Positions 1 through 15,056 of a DNA stretch of 25,519 nt are shown here, one piece after another. Position 1 is the first letter of the stretch; every line of letters starts with the position of its first letter. Source of the stretch: Pleurobrachia bachei (lineage: Eukaryota; Ctenophora; Tentaculata; Cydippida; Pleurobrachiidae); assembly GCA_000695325.1 (NCBI GenBank), contig AVPN01000267.1, positions 38,969-64,487 on the forward strand. Reading direction: 5' to 3'. The position numbers were made by a program, and so were the translations under genes. The notes under the pieces were generated by a model. It saw only the letters and a program-made list of their open reading frames with translations. It was not told the DNA's origin and made no database searches.

Positions 1-745
1 TCTCTCTCTCTCTCTCTCTCTCTCCTTCGCTCACTTTCTAGCAGGGAGGCTCATTAGTTCAGTAGTAGTTGTTACAACTGCACTTAGCACCGCTATGCTA
101 AAACTGACGATGATGGCTCGTCCAATTTAAGTTCAATTATGGGCGCCTTTTTAAGAGGACTAGGGTTACTGATCTAGTATAGGGCCTAAAATGAAAAACA
201 TATCACACCACCAGGCCATGTTTTATAATGACCCTCTCATCACGCTAACGAAGCCTCCTATGGTCAACTGTGGGCCCCTAACAAAGGCCCCAAAATGCAC
301 CAACCGCTTTCAAAAACAACAACAACATCACGCTAACGGATTGGCCCCGCTGCACGCGGCCTCTACTGCATATATGGAATAACCTTTGTCTTACAGGCTA
401 GGAGCCCTCATCTGCTTTAGTGGATTGCCGGGTCATTTGAATAATTTGTACTGGTCTACTGCAGCAGCTGTGTGTGTGTGTGTATGTGTGTCTTTCCTCG
501 TTTGTACTGCTTTGGACCTGACGCAGCATGGACCCAACGTTCGGGCTTCAGCACATTTTTGAAAGTTATTGAAATGATGTGAGGGAGAGTGTTAAATATG
601 AAGCGACCTTGAGCATTTCGACTTGATATGATAATTCGCCGAAATTTCTCTTTGCAGTGGTGGTATATTGCTGCCCCCCGTGACCGCGTCAAACCATCTG
701 GTGGTCATCGAACATAGTCACGTGATAATGTTTCAATCCTTCACG

Positions 746-779
<34 letters not shown>

Positions 780-1132
780 GCCTCTCTCTCCCTCTTTCTT
801 TCTCCTTCTCTCTCTTTTTCTCTTCCTCTAAATCGTCTTTTCTTTTTGTCACGCCTCTCCGTTACATTATCATCTCGTTTCAACAGTTTCCAGAATTCCA
901 GCTCCCACAAAATATCACTCCTTCCTTTACAATCATGCGTCACAGTGCCATTCTAACATGCTCCTTGAGTAGTATGAGGCCCGGATAATTTTACCATCAA
1001 GGATTTGATACCCGCACTGCAATCTCGCAAAACCATGGGATGAGCTGTAATATTTGTGTCTCTGGTAATTCTGGTAAATTGTTATTGAAACACAGGTGCA
1101 CTTTTGTTCCTTTTCTCTCTCTCTATCTATCC

Positions 1133-1189
<57 letters not shown>

Positions 1190-1627
1190 TCTCTCCCTCT
1201 CTCTCTCTCACTCTCTCTCTCTCCCCCTCAATCCCCCTCACTCCCCTCTATGATCCACGCCGTTACAGTGGTATTGCCAATCAAGTCACTTTCTTTGTCT
1301 TTAGCCATGCCATCCTTCCTTAGCAACCATCCTCCTTGATCAGTAGCTCTATAAATCACATCCTGACAATTTCTCTACAGCCCCTCCCTATCCCTCGTGC
1401 TGACGCCTTGCTACGTTATTAGTCACGTGCCCAAAGAGGTCTTACGTCTTTGGTATTATATGTGAGTCTTTGGTAGCGGATATTAGATGAGTGCTATTTT
1501 AAATCTTTGCTTCCCCTCTTTATCAGCAGACCGATATTATTGATTGGCATCTTTTGCTTTGTAGATCCTTGAGGCTCTGTAGAATTGTGACCCCTGTTAT
1601 AATAGTACCCTATGGTAGTACCCAATA
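1..1627. other. Gene-free microsatellite-rich stretch
   Basis: No convincing exon or gene is seen on either strand. Simple repeats dominate: a (CT)n run at 1-24, a (TG)n run near 469-492, CT-rich tracts at about 745-835 and a long (CT)n run at about 1110-1235. The open frames here are low-complexity Ser/Leu or Arg/Glu readings of these tracts. I looked for the missing C2-domain exons of the copine found downstream and saw none. Confidence 0.7.
1110..1235. repeat. (CT)n microsatellite
   Basis: A nearly uninterrupted CT dinucleotide tract with a few CC interruptions. It produces spurious Ser/Leu frames on the plus strand and Arg/Glu frames on the minus strand. Confidence 0.95.
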
Positions 1628-1696
1628 TTGTATTGTTCCTTCCAAAATTTCGTGCCCGTATCCTTCAAATATCCCTATCTAGTTCCACCAACCACC

Positions 1697-2722
1697 ATGT
1701 TTGACCTGGACAAGGACAGTATTGACAACATCACTGACCTAATTGGAACTCTCTCCGACCCAAACTCTGAATGGTACATCAGCTACATGAACAACTCCTT
1801 CCAAATCTTTGTCATTGTTTATCTGGCCATCATCTTCGCGGTGGGCTTCGTTGGCAACACAATCGCCCTCCTTGGTTCTATCTTCCATGACGCCATCAAA
1901 ACGGACCAGATATCAGTCCTGCTTCTACGGATCTTGGCTATCGTGGACATTGCTTTGTCTGTCTTCCTGTACGTGCCTGTCCTGACTACTCTGATTATGA
2001 ACAAGTGGGCGCTGGGCAACGGGTTCTGTCTATTCAGCTTCTATGCGCATGATATTATCCTACTTTGGAAGCTGTTTCTCATCACAGTTATCTCTTGTTA
2101 TCGTATTTGGATGTTGAAGAAACCGCCTGGTGTGAAGAACAATCTGAAAAAGCGGCCCTTTATCCTTCTTCTAGGGTTCTTTTTCTTCATATCCTGCCTC
2201 CCTCTGATGTTATTGGAGTTGACCCTGGAAAAACCTCGGGTGATATTTGACCCCCGCTCATTCCACTGTTACGGGGATTACTTCTACGGCAGGGACGCAG
2301 TTTGGACATTTTTCATCATGGCCATCATGATCTTCCCGCCCATGATTATAATAATTGTCACTAATTGCCGACTGGTAGCGGTTCTCTTCGCACAATCCCG
2401 AAAAAGCAGAGCCCGTTGGCTGGATCGCAGGATGTTCATCATCATCAAATTCATCCGGATCTTCATCACCATCACCTACCTGCCACCTCTAATCTACACC
2501 ATCCTCGACTTTGCCCTCTGGGAGGATGCTGAAAGAAGGAGAAGGATCAGAGAGGTGATGATGCCGATTACTCTCCTGCTGCCACTAAACTGCACCCTTA
2601 GTCCCATTATGTATGTGTTGTCCAACCAGGCATTCAGGGATTACTTGCTGGGGTGTTGTGGGTTCTTTAGAACGAAGCAACGGATCCTCATGTCACTGGG
2701 CATGACTGAAAGTCTGAACTGA
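1697..2722 (+). CDS. Intronless rhodopsin-like (class A-type) GPCR, orphan
   Basis: This is a seven-transmembrane receptor of about 341 residues in one exon. I start at the ATG at 1697 because it sits in a strong ACCACC context; an in-frame ATG at 1628 would add 23 residues. The N-terminus has a possible N-glycosylation site (NIT). Seven hydrophobic segments follow. TM1 carries GN (VGNTIA), TM2 carries LAIVD with the conserved Asp, a Cys precedes TM3 and another lies in extracellular loop 2 (FHCYG). TM6 has YLPP where CWxP is usual, TM7 has LSPIMY in place of NPxxY, and Cys residues after helix 8 (LLGCC) may be palmitoylated. The DRY position reads YRI, keeping the Arg only. The ligand cannot be inferred. 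The last 85 codons are duplicated downstream. The gene lies on the same strand as the copine exons and could be nested in a copine intron. Confidence 0.85.
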   Translation: MFDLDKDSIDNITDLIGTLSDPNSEWYISYMNNSFQIFVIVYLAIIFAVGFVGNTIALLGSIFHDAIKTDQISVLLLRILAIVDIALSVFLYVPVLTTLIMNKWALGNGFCLFSFYAHDIILLWKLFLITVISCYRIWMLKKPPGVKNNLKKRPFILLLGFFFFISCLPLMLLELTLEKPRVIFDPRSFHCYGDYFYGRDAVWTFFIMAIMIFPPMIIIIVTNCRLVAVLFAQSRKSRARWLDRRMFIIIKFIRIFITITYLPPLIYTILDFALWEDAERRRRIREVMMPITLLLPLNCTLSPIMYVLSNQAFRDYLLGCCGFFRTKQRILMSLGMTESLN

Positions 2723-3445
2723 GTAATGACACACTGTAGTGGTAACTAATGGCAACTAATAATGCTAAATGTGTAATAATGTTGTTGAAATCTGATCAGT
2801 GCTATAATAGACGTCTTATATAATGTAATCAAGCAATAATAATGCGTGAAATAAGCGTGGACTTATGAGATCACTGTATTTACTCGGTTTAAATTACTTG
2901 TTCTCTTTTTGAATATCTGCCAAATTGTGTTAATTGTCTTATTTTCTTGTGTATAATCTGTGTGTATAATCTTTGTCAAGACTGCATAACCTAGTGTACG
3001 ATAGACGGTAGTTTTTGTGATTCAGCAGAACCCATGGTGTCTGGTACATTCGTATGAACCTCTTTCCCGAGCCTGGAACTCTCTCGTATAATAGACGTCC
3101 GACTTTCTAGTTTCTTGGTTTCTTGGTTGTGAGCTTGTACGTGTACGAATCTTCACCTTTTCTACCCGTGAAGAAAACAATACCTTGCTCTCTAAAAGTG
3201 TGGACAAAAACAAAATTGGAAAACGTTGTTGGAGGTTGTAGCATTTTGTCTAGTTGGAGAAAAGAGAGCCTAGAGAGGTAGAGCCTAGAAGGGGAAATGC
3301 AAATGCAGGAGAATCTGAGGAACTGAGAGGATTGGGCTGATTTCAATAAGTCTCCCAAGGCGCATGATATGAATACCCAAACCCGGCCCGTATATAATAA
3401 GTGGTTAGATAGGTATATTTAAAGTTGCTGACTTCAAGTGTGAGA
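2468..3445 (+). repeat. 978-bp tandem duplication, copy 1
   Basis: It begins inside the TM6 codons of the GPCR (ACCATCACC at 2468) and runs through the stop codon and about 720 bases of 3' flank. The next base begins copy 2 with no spacer. Comparing the copies by eye, the only difference I find is an adjacent pair at 3359-3360 (GG here, TT in copy 2). The 3' flank has no other recognisable gene. Confidence 0.93.
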
Positions 3446-3703
3446 ACCATCACCTACCTGCCACCTCTAATCTACACCATCCTCGACTTTGCCCTCTGGG
3501 AGGATGCTGAAAGAAGGAGAAGGATCAGAGAGGTGATGATGCCGATTACTCTCCTGCTGCCACTAAACTGCACCCTTAGTCCCATTATGTATGTGTTGTC
3601 CAACCAGGCATTCAGGGATTACTTGCTGGGGTGTTGTGGGTTCTTTAGAACGAAGCAACGGATCCTCATGTCACTGGGCATGACTGAAAGTCTGAACTGA
3701 GTA
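3446..3703 (+). pseudogene. Orphan 3' fragment of the GPCR (TM6-TM7-tail)
   Basis: This is the duplicated end of the receptor, the last 85 codons from within TM6 to the stop (3701-3703). It keeps YLPP, SPIMY and the C-terminal tail without change. It is in frame with an upstream ATG at 3425, but those first residues come from the 3' flank of copy 1 and add no membrane segment. Without TM1-5 it cannot be a receptor. Perfect conservation reflects recency, not selection. Confidence 0.85.
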
Positions 3704-4423
3704 ATGACACACTGTAGTGGTAACTAATGGCAACTAATAATGCTAAATGTGTAATAATGTTGTTGAAATCTGATCAGTGCTATAATAGACGTCTTATATA
3801 ATGTAATCAAGCAATAATAATGCGTGAAATAAGCGTGGACTTATGAGATCACTGTATTTACTCGGTTTAAATTACTTGTTCTCTTTTTGAATATCTGCCA
3901 AATTGTGTTAATTGTCTTATTTTCTTGTGTATAATCTGTGTGTATAATCTTTGTCAAGACTGCATAACCTAGTGTACGATAGACGGTAGTTTTTGTGATT
4001 CAGCAGAACCCATGGTGTCTGGTACATTCGTATGAACCTCTTTCCCGAGCCTGGAACTCTCTCGTATAATAGACGTCCGACTTTCTAGTTTCTTGGTTTC
4101 TTGGTTGTGAGCTTGTACGTGTACGAATCTTCACCTTTTCTACCCGTGAAGAAAACAATACCTTGCTCTCTAAAAGTGTGGACAAAAACAAAATTGGAAA
4201 ACGTTGTTGGAGGTTGTAGCATTTTGTCTAGTTGGAGAAAAGAGAGCCTAGAGAGGTAGAGCCTAGAAGGGGAAATGCAAATGCAGGAGAATCTGAGGAA
4301 CTGAGAGGATTGGGCTGATTTCAATAAGTCTCCCAATTCGCATGATATGAATACCCAAACCCGGCCCGTATATAATAAGTGGTTAGATAGGTATATTTAA
4401 AGTTGCTGACTTCAAGTGTGAGA
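3446..4423 (+). repeat. 978-bp tandem duplication, copy 2
   Basis: Direct second copy at an offset of exactly 978 bases, ending at GTGTGAGA (4423), where sequence unrelated to copy 1 resumes. The very high identity means a recent event or an assembly artefact such as haplotype duplication. Confidence 0.93.
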
Positions 4424-4630
4424 GGGAAAGCGAGATGGAAAGTAAGAGTGAGAGAGAAAGTGAGAGGAGTAAGAGCTAATAATCAAAATCTAGGGAACGG
4501 GGAATAGACGGTAGACAACTGCAGTTCAGAAAGTATAATTCGATAGATTCAACTGTATTGTATTATCCATACAGCTCATAACACCAAATTGAAGTGCTTC
4601 AGTTTATCCACTTAGTGTTCCCGAGAATGA

Positions 4631-7937
<3,307 letters not shown>

Positions 7938-10293
7938 AATTGGGACTGAAAACAGATAATGGTAGGTTCGGGTGGGTTTTTATTGTTGTACTACTGTTTT
8001 ATTTATTGTTGTAAGTTAAAACGGTCTGTACTCTGTACTCTGTGCTCGGTAGCAGACGTCTTCTACGTGTCTGTATGGGTGTATGTTACACACTTACTTA
8101 ATTGTCTGCATGTACCCGTTAATTGAAGTTGCGAGTGTTACATTTTGCCTCTCACATTTCTCTGTGTATAATGGGCGTGCTGAAAGTGTGTGTAGTATAG
8201 GTATGAGAGGTGTGTATTGGCAAGGGAAGAAAAATAATGTAGGAGACGATGAAGACCTATGATTGAATTGGGATTGAAGCTAAGAGAGAGAAGGAGAGAA
8301 AGAAAGAAAAAAAGAGATTGAGATACCTTGGGGCCATTGCCCATTAATCTCCTCAAGCAACGGTTTGCTACAACTTCAGCTATACTATCTACACTGCTAC
8401 TGCTACTGCGCCAGCCTCTACCACAACCCGCTACAACCTGGTTCTCTCCCTCCCACAACCCGCTTCTCTGCCTCCAACAACCCTCCCACAGCCCACAACC
8501 CGTCTCTACCGAAACCCGCTTCTCTTCCCAGGAGAAAATGCCTGGTCTGAGTAAAGTCCTAATGTCACACATCCCCTGGCAAGTGGTCGACTACAACATT
8601 TGCAAGGACATGTCTGGTATTATCTTTGAACCGAGTACAAACAGCCAGATACGGTGCCAGAGAGATAGGGAGGTACAGATAGAGACGAAACGTGTCAGTG
8701 TCCAGAACACGGTGAATAAGTTCCAGGCGTGCAGTATGGCGTTAAGTGAGGAGCTGGGAATTTGAAGAAAGAGAGAGTGAGAGTTAGAGTGAGCGAAGGA
8801 GAAAACAGCGGGAGACAGAGATTCAGATAAGAGAGATATTTATTGAGTGAAAAGGAAAAAGATAGAAGAATGCTGAAAAACAAAAATGAGACAGACAGAC
8901 AGAAAGATAGACAGAGCACGGCAAATATGTCGTGAACATGTGTACGTCTAACAAAAACACTAGTATGTAGCTGAAATCAGTGTACATATTATTATTTTAT
9001 TTTTATAAGTTTTATTACCGAGCAATACTGTACATAGACCTGTAAATATTTTACCCAGATTATTTTGCTATTTTGCTGAGAGTTTTGCGAAAGAGATTAT
9101 TCGTTTAAAAAATACCAAATTAACGGGTTTTCTTTTTATTTATTTCAGTTCCGAGTCACGATTTCCTAACAGCCAAACCATAACTTGTCTTTTCTTACAC
9201 AGGATTGGGGATAAACTTGCTGACCCTCTCTTAAGATAAAACAAATGGAACGTGAGAATACCGGACACTTATTCAGGCCGATGTTGGCCGCCGCCCTTGA
9301 TGTAATCTCGATTTGATCAAGAACTTTGGGACTTTTAGACACACCGACTTAGCATCTCGGGATATTTTTAGTGCATTATGTTAAGATTTATTGTTCGATA
9401 TAAGTTGTTTTATTATATTGACTGGAATGATTATCAATTATTATTTAGCTGTTACAACTCAATAAATTACCGCGTTTAATCTGGCTCCAATCGGGCCCCA
9501 TGCAAGTTTGTTTGTTGTCTTGATAACCCTGGATATGTGTAATCCCACTCACGTCACGGCTATGACGTGTGTAGCAATGATGATCTGATCTTCAAATTCC
9601 AATCGAGATGTGTGCAATTTGGGTGATCGGGTAACAACCTATCCCGTAACGCGCTTGTACTCCGATATAGACCACTCCGCGCGAGCGAAGGGCGCGCATC
9701 ACGTACTGAGCGTGAGACTTCTCAGTTCTGGAGAGCGCGCAGTGTTACACTGCTGGACGACAATTTGAGCTTTGTCAGTAATGTTCATTTCGCGCGTTAC
9801 AGACATGTAGAGATCGTGTTCCCAAGAGCAACCGAGTGGAGCTGATCAACTGATATAGGACAAATAATGACTGCATAATTTAGTTGAACTTAACTAGTCA
9901 CTACCCAGTAACTGAATAATAGATCCATGAGTTAAAACATATTCAAACTTCATCAAATAAAAGTTAAAACATGCAACTTCAAACAACGGAAAATCCTGTC
10001 TCAGATCTCAGAAATCAGTTTTGTCTACTCAAGTTATATTCAAAGGGTTAAATAAAGTTAATAAATCTAACAAATCTATATCCATATTATTCCGACTAAA
10101 TTAACCTAATGACTAAAGTTTTGCTATTTCTTTGAACTTTCTACTCAGTCACACTCTACTCTGTCGTCGGACCTTGCCGATGTCCAAAATGTTATTCACG
10201 GACTGTAGTTACATTGTCCTTCGGTTACATATATGACTGACTGGCTGTAATGTCTCCTCGCTTCGTCTTGTATGGGACATCATCTAACTGAAG
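7938..10293. other. Intergenic region between convergent genes
   Basis: Copine ends at 7937 on the plus strand and the minus-strand gene ends at 10294, so both 3' ends face this stretch. No convincing exon was found. An AATAAA lies at 9461-9466. The segment around 9560-9830 is richer in CpG, with GTAACGCGC (9646-9654) repeated inverted at 9792-9800 and TGACGT-like motifs. The 145-codon frame at 8328-8765 is low-complexity Pro/Ser/Leu and not supported as a gene. Confidence 0.6.
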
Positions 10294-13200
10294 TCAAGAG
10301 TCCCAAGTTGAGTCTAAGAGGACAAAAGAATTGGCCACAAGGACCCGTTTACCAGACTTCACAGCCTCGCATCCAAAAACCTGGAATAAAAACCCGGAAA
10401 TTAGCTGTCAGGCCAAAGCTCTGACCACAGTTCTCGCAAGAATTGGGTCAGGCCAATGCTCTGACAGAAGATTAGTTGATATGAATAAATCAGAAGTGTA
10501 AATCTATCAAGAGACTCAAAAAGACACATTACTAATCGAGTGAATTATTCCAAACTCTCACAAATTGATGGGTTTCAAACAACTATATATAATAGGTACC
10601 TGTGTTTCGATCTGGTGTAACTCAGGCCGGAACTTCAGATCCCCCATGGCTCTAAGGTTTAGTAGGAGTACCCCACAAGGTATATCGTAATGGTAAGCGT
10701 CCGTAGCTGCCCCGATCTAGATAGAGGGTGTTATAAAGCTGCAGCGCATGTTGGGATCAATTTACCACGTGATATCTGTGATTAGCCACGTGATATCTTT
10801 TCTTTTCAAAATCTTGAACAACTTAAACAAATTAACTTGTATTTTACCTGTGTGGTAGGTCCGATGGCACAGATTGGGTTATCACTACTCTCTTCTCCCC
10901 TCATCACGTCCTCCAAACACCCCACAATTTCCCCAAAAGGTACTTGGCGTGAGGACACCTGTTCTCTGTCAAAACTCCATTTCGTTCCTGGGAGATTTGA
11001 ATTGCAGTTTGTTAAATTAACGGCTAGTCTTATATAGTGTCCCCACTCACACTTCCCTTACAGTTTCTCCATATTAACGCGTGACAAACATGATATTATC
11101 CCTTTCTATTGTCTTTACCCAGCCTACACCTACATATTATATATATAATGTCCTAGTGTGCACTGTGCCTTCCTTCGTCAGGCACTGACTGCAGTACATC
11201 AAGCACCCCCGGACGGTCTTATTATATGATACAAATCTTTCTTTGCTCCATAACATTAAACATTGTTCATTCTGCCTCGTTTCGCATGTTACATTTTATC
11301 TACTTATCTATCTAAAATATCACATGAGAGCTGTTATCAGACGAGGTTTCAAATGACAAATCTGTTGTTTTGCTTGTTTTGTTTCTTGCCTCTTGGAACT
11401 TGGTAACTGTCTGTCCTTGTCTTTTGGAAGTTGGTGACTGTCTGTACAACATCTGTCATTACAATATCTGTCTGTACAACATCTGTCTGTACAACATCTT
11501 TATTATTATGTCTAGCCATCAATCTTTATACAGGTAGATGTCAGATGAGTTTAACTGCCTAATCTGTCTGGATGTCTGCAAAGATGCAGTCGCTACCAAC
11601 TGCTGCCACCAACTCTACTGTGAAGGATGTATCATCCGATGTACCTCCTGTCCTAACTGCAGAAATCGACCTATTTCAACCTACATCCTAATTCCTGTCC
11701 GACGAATTATTGGAAACCAGAAGGTTCCCTGTGAGCTATGTGGTCGAGAGGTAACACGTTGTGATTTGGACCGGCATCACCAGACCTACTGTGAGAAAAG
11801 GGCCGTGGAATGTGGCCAATGTCACGGGGAAATGGCCTGGGATACTTTACAGTCACATCTAGATGAATCCTGTCCAAATCGCCTTGTCTTATGCAGCAAA
11901 TGTAAGATTAGTATAACTTGGGACGCATTTCAGAACCACTCTGACAATCTTTGCCCGGGCAGAATGGTAAATTGTCCCCATTGTTCTTCCTCAATTCGGA
12001 ATTCTGATCTAACTCACCACATAGAAATGGTGTGCTCTAAGCGGCCTGTACCATGCAGGAAATGTAAGCAGAGGGTTCCCTTTTGCGATAGGAAGGAACA
12101 TAGTCGGAGTGTTTGTCCAAAAAGAACAGTGAAATGTACGCAATGCGAGGTGACTCTGAACTTTGAGAACCTATCAATTCACAGTGAAAGCCGTTGTCCA
12201 AGACGTCGTGTGATCTGTGAGCTGTGCTTAGTGGAGTTACAGTTTTTCCAGTTAATCGATCACAAGGAGAATTCCTGCGGAGAACGGGCGATTGAGTGTG
12301 AGTACTGTAGCAAAGACTTCCCAGCCAAAATTACACAATCCCATCAACAGTCCTGTGAATTTAGGCCAATGACGTGCAAATATTGTGGGGGATGTGGTCC
12401 AATGCCCCAGGTTTTGGCACATCAACTTCTATGTCCTGAACGACCAGTCAAATGTGAGCACTGTAGAGAAACATTTCTTGTTCGAGAACTTGAAGACCAC
12501 AAAAGATCTTGCCCTGAACGTCAAATTAATTGCGATTACTGTGGTAGTAATAGGTTTACTACTCGGACAGTAGGGCGCCATGAAGTATCCTGTCCTGAAA
12601 GACCAGCCAAATGTGAGCTCTGTGGAGATACATATCAAGTCGAACATTTTCTAGCCGATATAATTAGATCCTGCCCGGAACGTCCAGACGATTGCGAGCA
12701 TTGCAGGAATAAGTGGTTTATAGCTCGAGAAATTCAAATTCACAAAATATCCTGTCCTGGACGGTTTGTAAATTGTGAATACTGTAAACTAAGATTTACT
12801 GCTGGGACAATAGGACCCCACGGGGAATTCTGTCCTGATCGGCCTGTCGACTGCGATTACTGTATGAATGAGTTTCTAGCTCGAGAAATTCAAAGCCACG
12901 AAGAATCCTGCCCGGAACGTCAAGTTGATTGCATGTACTGTAGAAAAAAATTTCAATCACAACATTTTCTAGCTCATATTAGTTCCTGTCCTGAACGGTC
13001 TGTATATTGTGAGCATTGTTTTAAATCAGTGCTAGCTCGAGAACGTCAAACACACGAAGAATCCTGTCCTGTACGGCCTATTGAATGCGACTACTGTGGC
13101 AAAACATTTCAAGCTCGAGGACTTGAAAACCACAAAATATATTGTCTTGAACGTCCAGAAGATTGTGATTACTGTAAAGATAGGTTTACTGTTCAAAGTA

Positions 13201-14403
13201 TTATCCTCCACAAAAGAATATGTCCTGCAGGGCCAGTCAAATGTGAGCACTGTCGAGATAAATTTCTTGCCCGAGAACTTGAAAATCACAAAATATCCTG
13301 TCTGGAACGTCCAGTTGATTGTGAATACTGTAAAATGATGTTTTCTGCACGGACATTGGTGTCTCACAAAAGATCCTGTCGTAAGCGACCAGATTGCGAG
13401 CACTGTGAATATACGTTTCCTGCTCGAAGTATTTCCTGCCCGGAACGGTCGATCCAATGTACAAACTGCAAATTGACATATCGTGCCAAAGACATCCCAC
13501 AGCATCAAAATAAATGCCCGGAAAGACCTGTAAAATGTCCTAAATGCTCGATCGCTTTAAAATTGAGAGAAATGGATAGACACACCCGTTCAGAATGCCC
13601 ATACAGAAATATTCAGTGTGGAACATGCGAGAAAGTGATGACAGTAAACGCGTTTTGGCAGCACGTTTGCCCGAAAGATGTCCTTAGATGTACGGACTGT
13701 GAAATGAATATGTGGAGGGAGGACTTTTCCGAACATCTTTCAACGAAATGCCCTGATCGGATTATAGACTGCCCAAACGATTGCCCTGAGACTTTTCCTG
13801 CCAACTGTCTCTCTGGACATCTTGAAAAACGATGCAAGAGAAGGAAAATCAAGTGCGATATCTGTTCACTTATGATAACTGCTGACCAGCTTATGCTACA
13901 TAAAATCAAATGCGTACTCATAAGTCTTTGTAAACTTATTCTTGGGGTTATCTTCCTATGGATTGTGCTGCCTCGATTGGCAAAAGTTTTTAAGCCTTCA
14001 AAGATGTAATTCAATTGAGATTTAAAAGAGTAGACAGCAGATGGTAGTAGACGTCTTGTGTGTTTTCACTTTGATTTGAGTTTAACTGCTTTACTAATTA
14101 ATTGAAGTTTTCCTAATCATTTGTATCAAATCTGATAAAACTACGAAGTTTGTGATCACACTCACTCACCATCTCTCCGGGTTGGTACGGGGTGCCCAGG
14201 TTCAGTTTTATAAAATCCCCGAACCTGGTCCTCAACAATCCAAACATGTCCAAGAGATAACTTCTGAGCTACACGTTGGATCCAGTATTTGGTGTGACCT
14301 GTTGTTCGGGGTCCGTGTTGGGGCAATCGGAGTATAACGTGACTACCCCCACATGTCTGGAAAAGAGGGGTATCTGAATATCTGAACGTAACCGGACGGA
14401 GCT

Positions 14404-14464
<61 letters not shown>

Positions 14465-15012
14465 NNNNNNNNNNNNNNNNNNNNNNNNNNNNNNNNNNNN
14501 NNNNNNNNNNNNNNNNNNNNNNNNNNNNNNNNNNNNNNNNNNNNNNNNNNNNNNNNNNNNNNNNNNNNNNNNNNNNNNNNNNNNNNNNNNNNNNNNNNNN
14601 NNNNNNNNNNNNNNNNNNNNNNNNNNNNNNNNNNNNNNNNNNNNNNNNNNNNNNNNNNNNNNNNNNNNNNNNNNNNNNNNNNNNNNNNNNNNNNNNNNNN
14701 NNNNNNNNNNNNNNNNNNNNNNNNNNNNNNNNNNNNNNNNNNNNNNNNNNNNNNNNNNNNNNNNNNNNNNNNNNNNNNNNNNNNNNNNNNNNNNNNNNNN
14801 NNNNNNNNNNNNNNNNNNNNNNNNNNNNNNNNNNNNNNNNNNNNNNNNNNNNNNNNNNNNNNNNNNNNNNNNNNNNNNNNNNNNNNNNNNNNNNNNNNNN
14901 NNNNNNNNNNNNNNNNNNNNNNNNNNNNNNNNNNNNNNNNNNNNNNNNNNNNNNNNNNNNNNNNNNNNNNNNNNNNNNNNNNNNNNNNNNNNNNNNNNNN
15001 NNNNNNNNNNNN

Positions 15013-15056
<44 letters not shown>

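Noticed and set aside
191-382. 63-codon plus-strand frame
   Set aside because: No domain, no splice context and low-complexity Gln/His stretch; nothing supports expression.
668-1339. Several Ser/Leu-rich or Arg/Glu-rich frames
   Set aside because: They are translations of (CT)n/(GA)n microsatellites.
3022-4336. Minus-strand frames of 63 and 83 codons, each present twice
   Set aside because: Repetition is due only to the 978-bp tandem duplication; there is no domain or splice support.
8328-8765. 145-codon plus-strand frame with Pro/Ser/Leu-rich start
   Set aside because: Biased composition, no domain, lies just after the copine end; probably UTR or intergenic.
12385-14014. Other-frame and minus-strand frames over the RING/TRAF gene
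   Set aside because: Shadows of a repetitive Cys-rich gene.
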